DNA from: Candidatus Campbellbacteria bacterium RIFCSPLOWO2_02_35_12
GTDB taxonomy: Bacteria > Patescibacteriota > Minisyncoccia > Phycocordibacterales > UBA2163
Assembly (NCBI GenBank): GCA_001774455.1
Contig: MFAC01000009.1
Coordinates: 1 to 6,995 of the forward strand
Direction: 5' to 3'
Length of the DNA: 6,995 bases
Below the pieces are notes generated by a model. It had not been told where the DNA came from, did no database searches, and saw nothing but the letters and a program-made list of their open reading frames with translations. Position 1 is the first letter of the stretch. Every line of letters begins with the position of its first letter. A program made the position numbers and the translations under genes. Positions 6,968-6,995 of this stretch are shown here, in pieces.

Positions 6968-6981
6968 ATGAAAAAATTAAA
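6960..6981 (+). repeat. 22-base direct repeat, copy 2
   Basis: Exact second copy of the sequence at 5491-5512, again with an ATG (6968-6970) nine bases in. The two copies put the same bases immediately before and after the start codon, so the first four residues would be MKKL in both products. Confidence 0.6.
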
Positions 6982-6995
6982 TAAAAATGAAAAAA
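6968..6995 (+). CDS. Possible start of an unknown gene (3' partial)
   Basis: An ATG opens a frame that stays open to the window edge and would encode MKKLNKNEK. The lysine- and asparagine-rich start resembles the beginning of rpoD in this window, and the bases around the ATG repeat those at the rpoD start. No Shine-Dalgarno precedes it. Nine codons are far too few to identify a product, and another ATG in a different frame lies at 6987. I call it only because of the repeated start context and the same-strand position after rpoD. Confidence 0.35.

Overview
The window holds a core information-processing cluster from an AT-rich bacterium (roughly one third G+C by eye). All genes are on the + strand: the 3' nine-tenths of rpoC (RNA polymerase beta'), a complete dnaG (primase), a complete rpoD (primary sigma-70 factor), and what may be the first nine codons of another gene at the right edge. 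The protein features fit a Candidate Phyla Radiation (Patescibacteria, Parcubacteria-like) genome. Beta' is compact and lacks the large proteobacterial insertion in the trigger loop. It reads PVSHIWFLRS and YFAGYIVTKV near the N-terminus, DnaG carries EGQMD in its TOPRIM domain, and the spacers are short, AT-rich and lack Shine-Dalgarno motifs. The placement is by remembered family resemblance, not by a search, so I hold it at about 0.7.

Layout: 1-3464 rpoC (start lies about 73 codons upstream); 3465-3628 a very AT-rich spacer with an imperfect hairpin and competing pairings; 3629-5359 dnaG; 5360-5498 a spacer filled by a striking palindromic element with a 27-bp, otherwise perfect stem and a single bulged G; 5499-6839 rpoD with an unusual, extremely lysine/arginine-rich N-terminal extension; 6840-6967 an AT-rich spacer; 6968 onward a possible new reading frame. 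No stretch over 300 bases lacks a gene.

The three proteins link transcription and replication initiation: beta' holds the polymerase active site, sigma-70 directs that polymerase to promoters, and DnaG makes replication primers. dnaG-rpoD adjacency is the core of the classical macromolecular-synthesis operon (without rpsU here). Having rpoC directly upstream places core and sigma subunits side by side.

I see no CRISPR array, mobile-element gene, RNA gene or defence system, and no convincing wholly new multi-gene system. The most unusual signals are the trigger loop of beta' (TMNTKH instead of the bacterial TMRTFH), the basic tail on sigma, the palindromic element with a degenerate relative in the previous spacer, and a 22-base exact repeat spanning two start codons.
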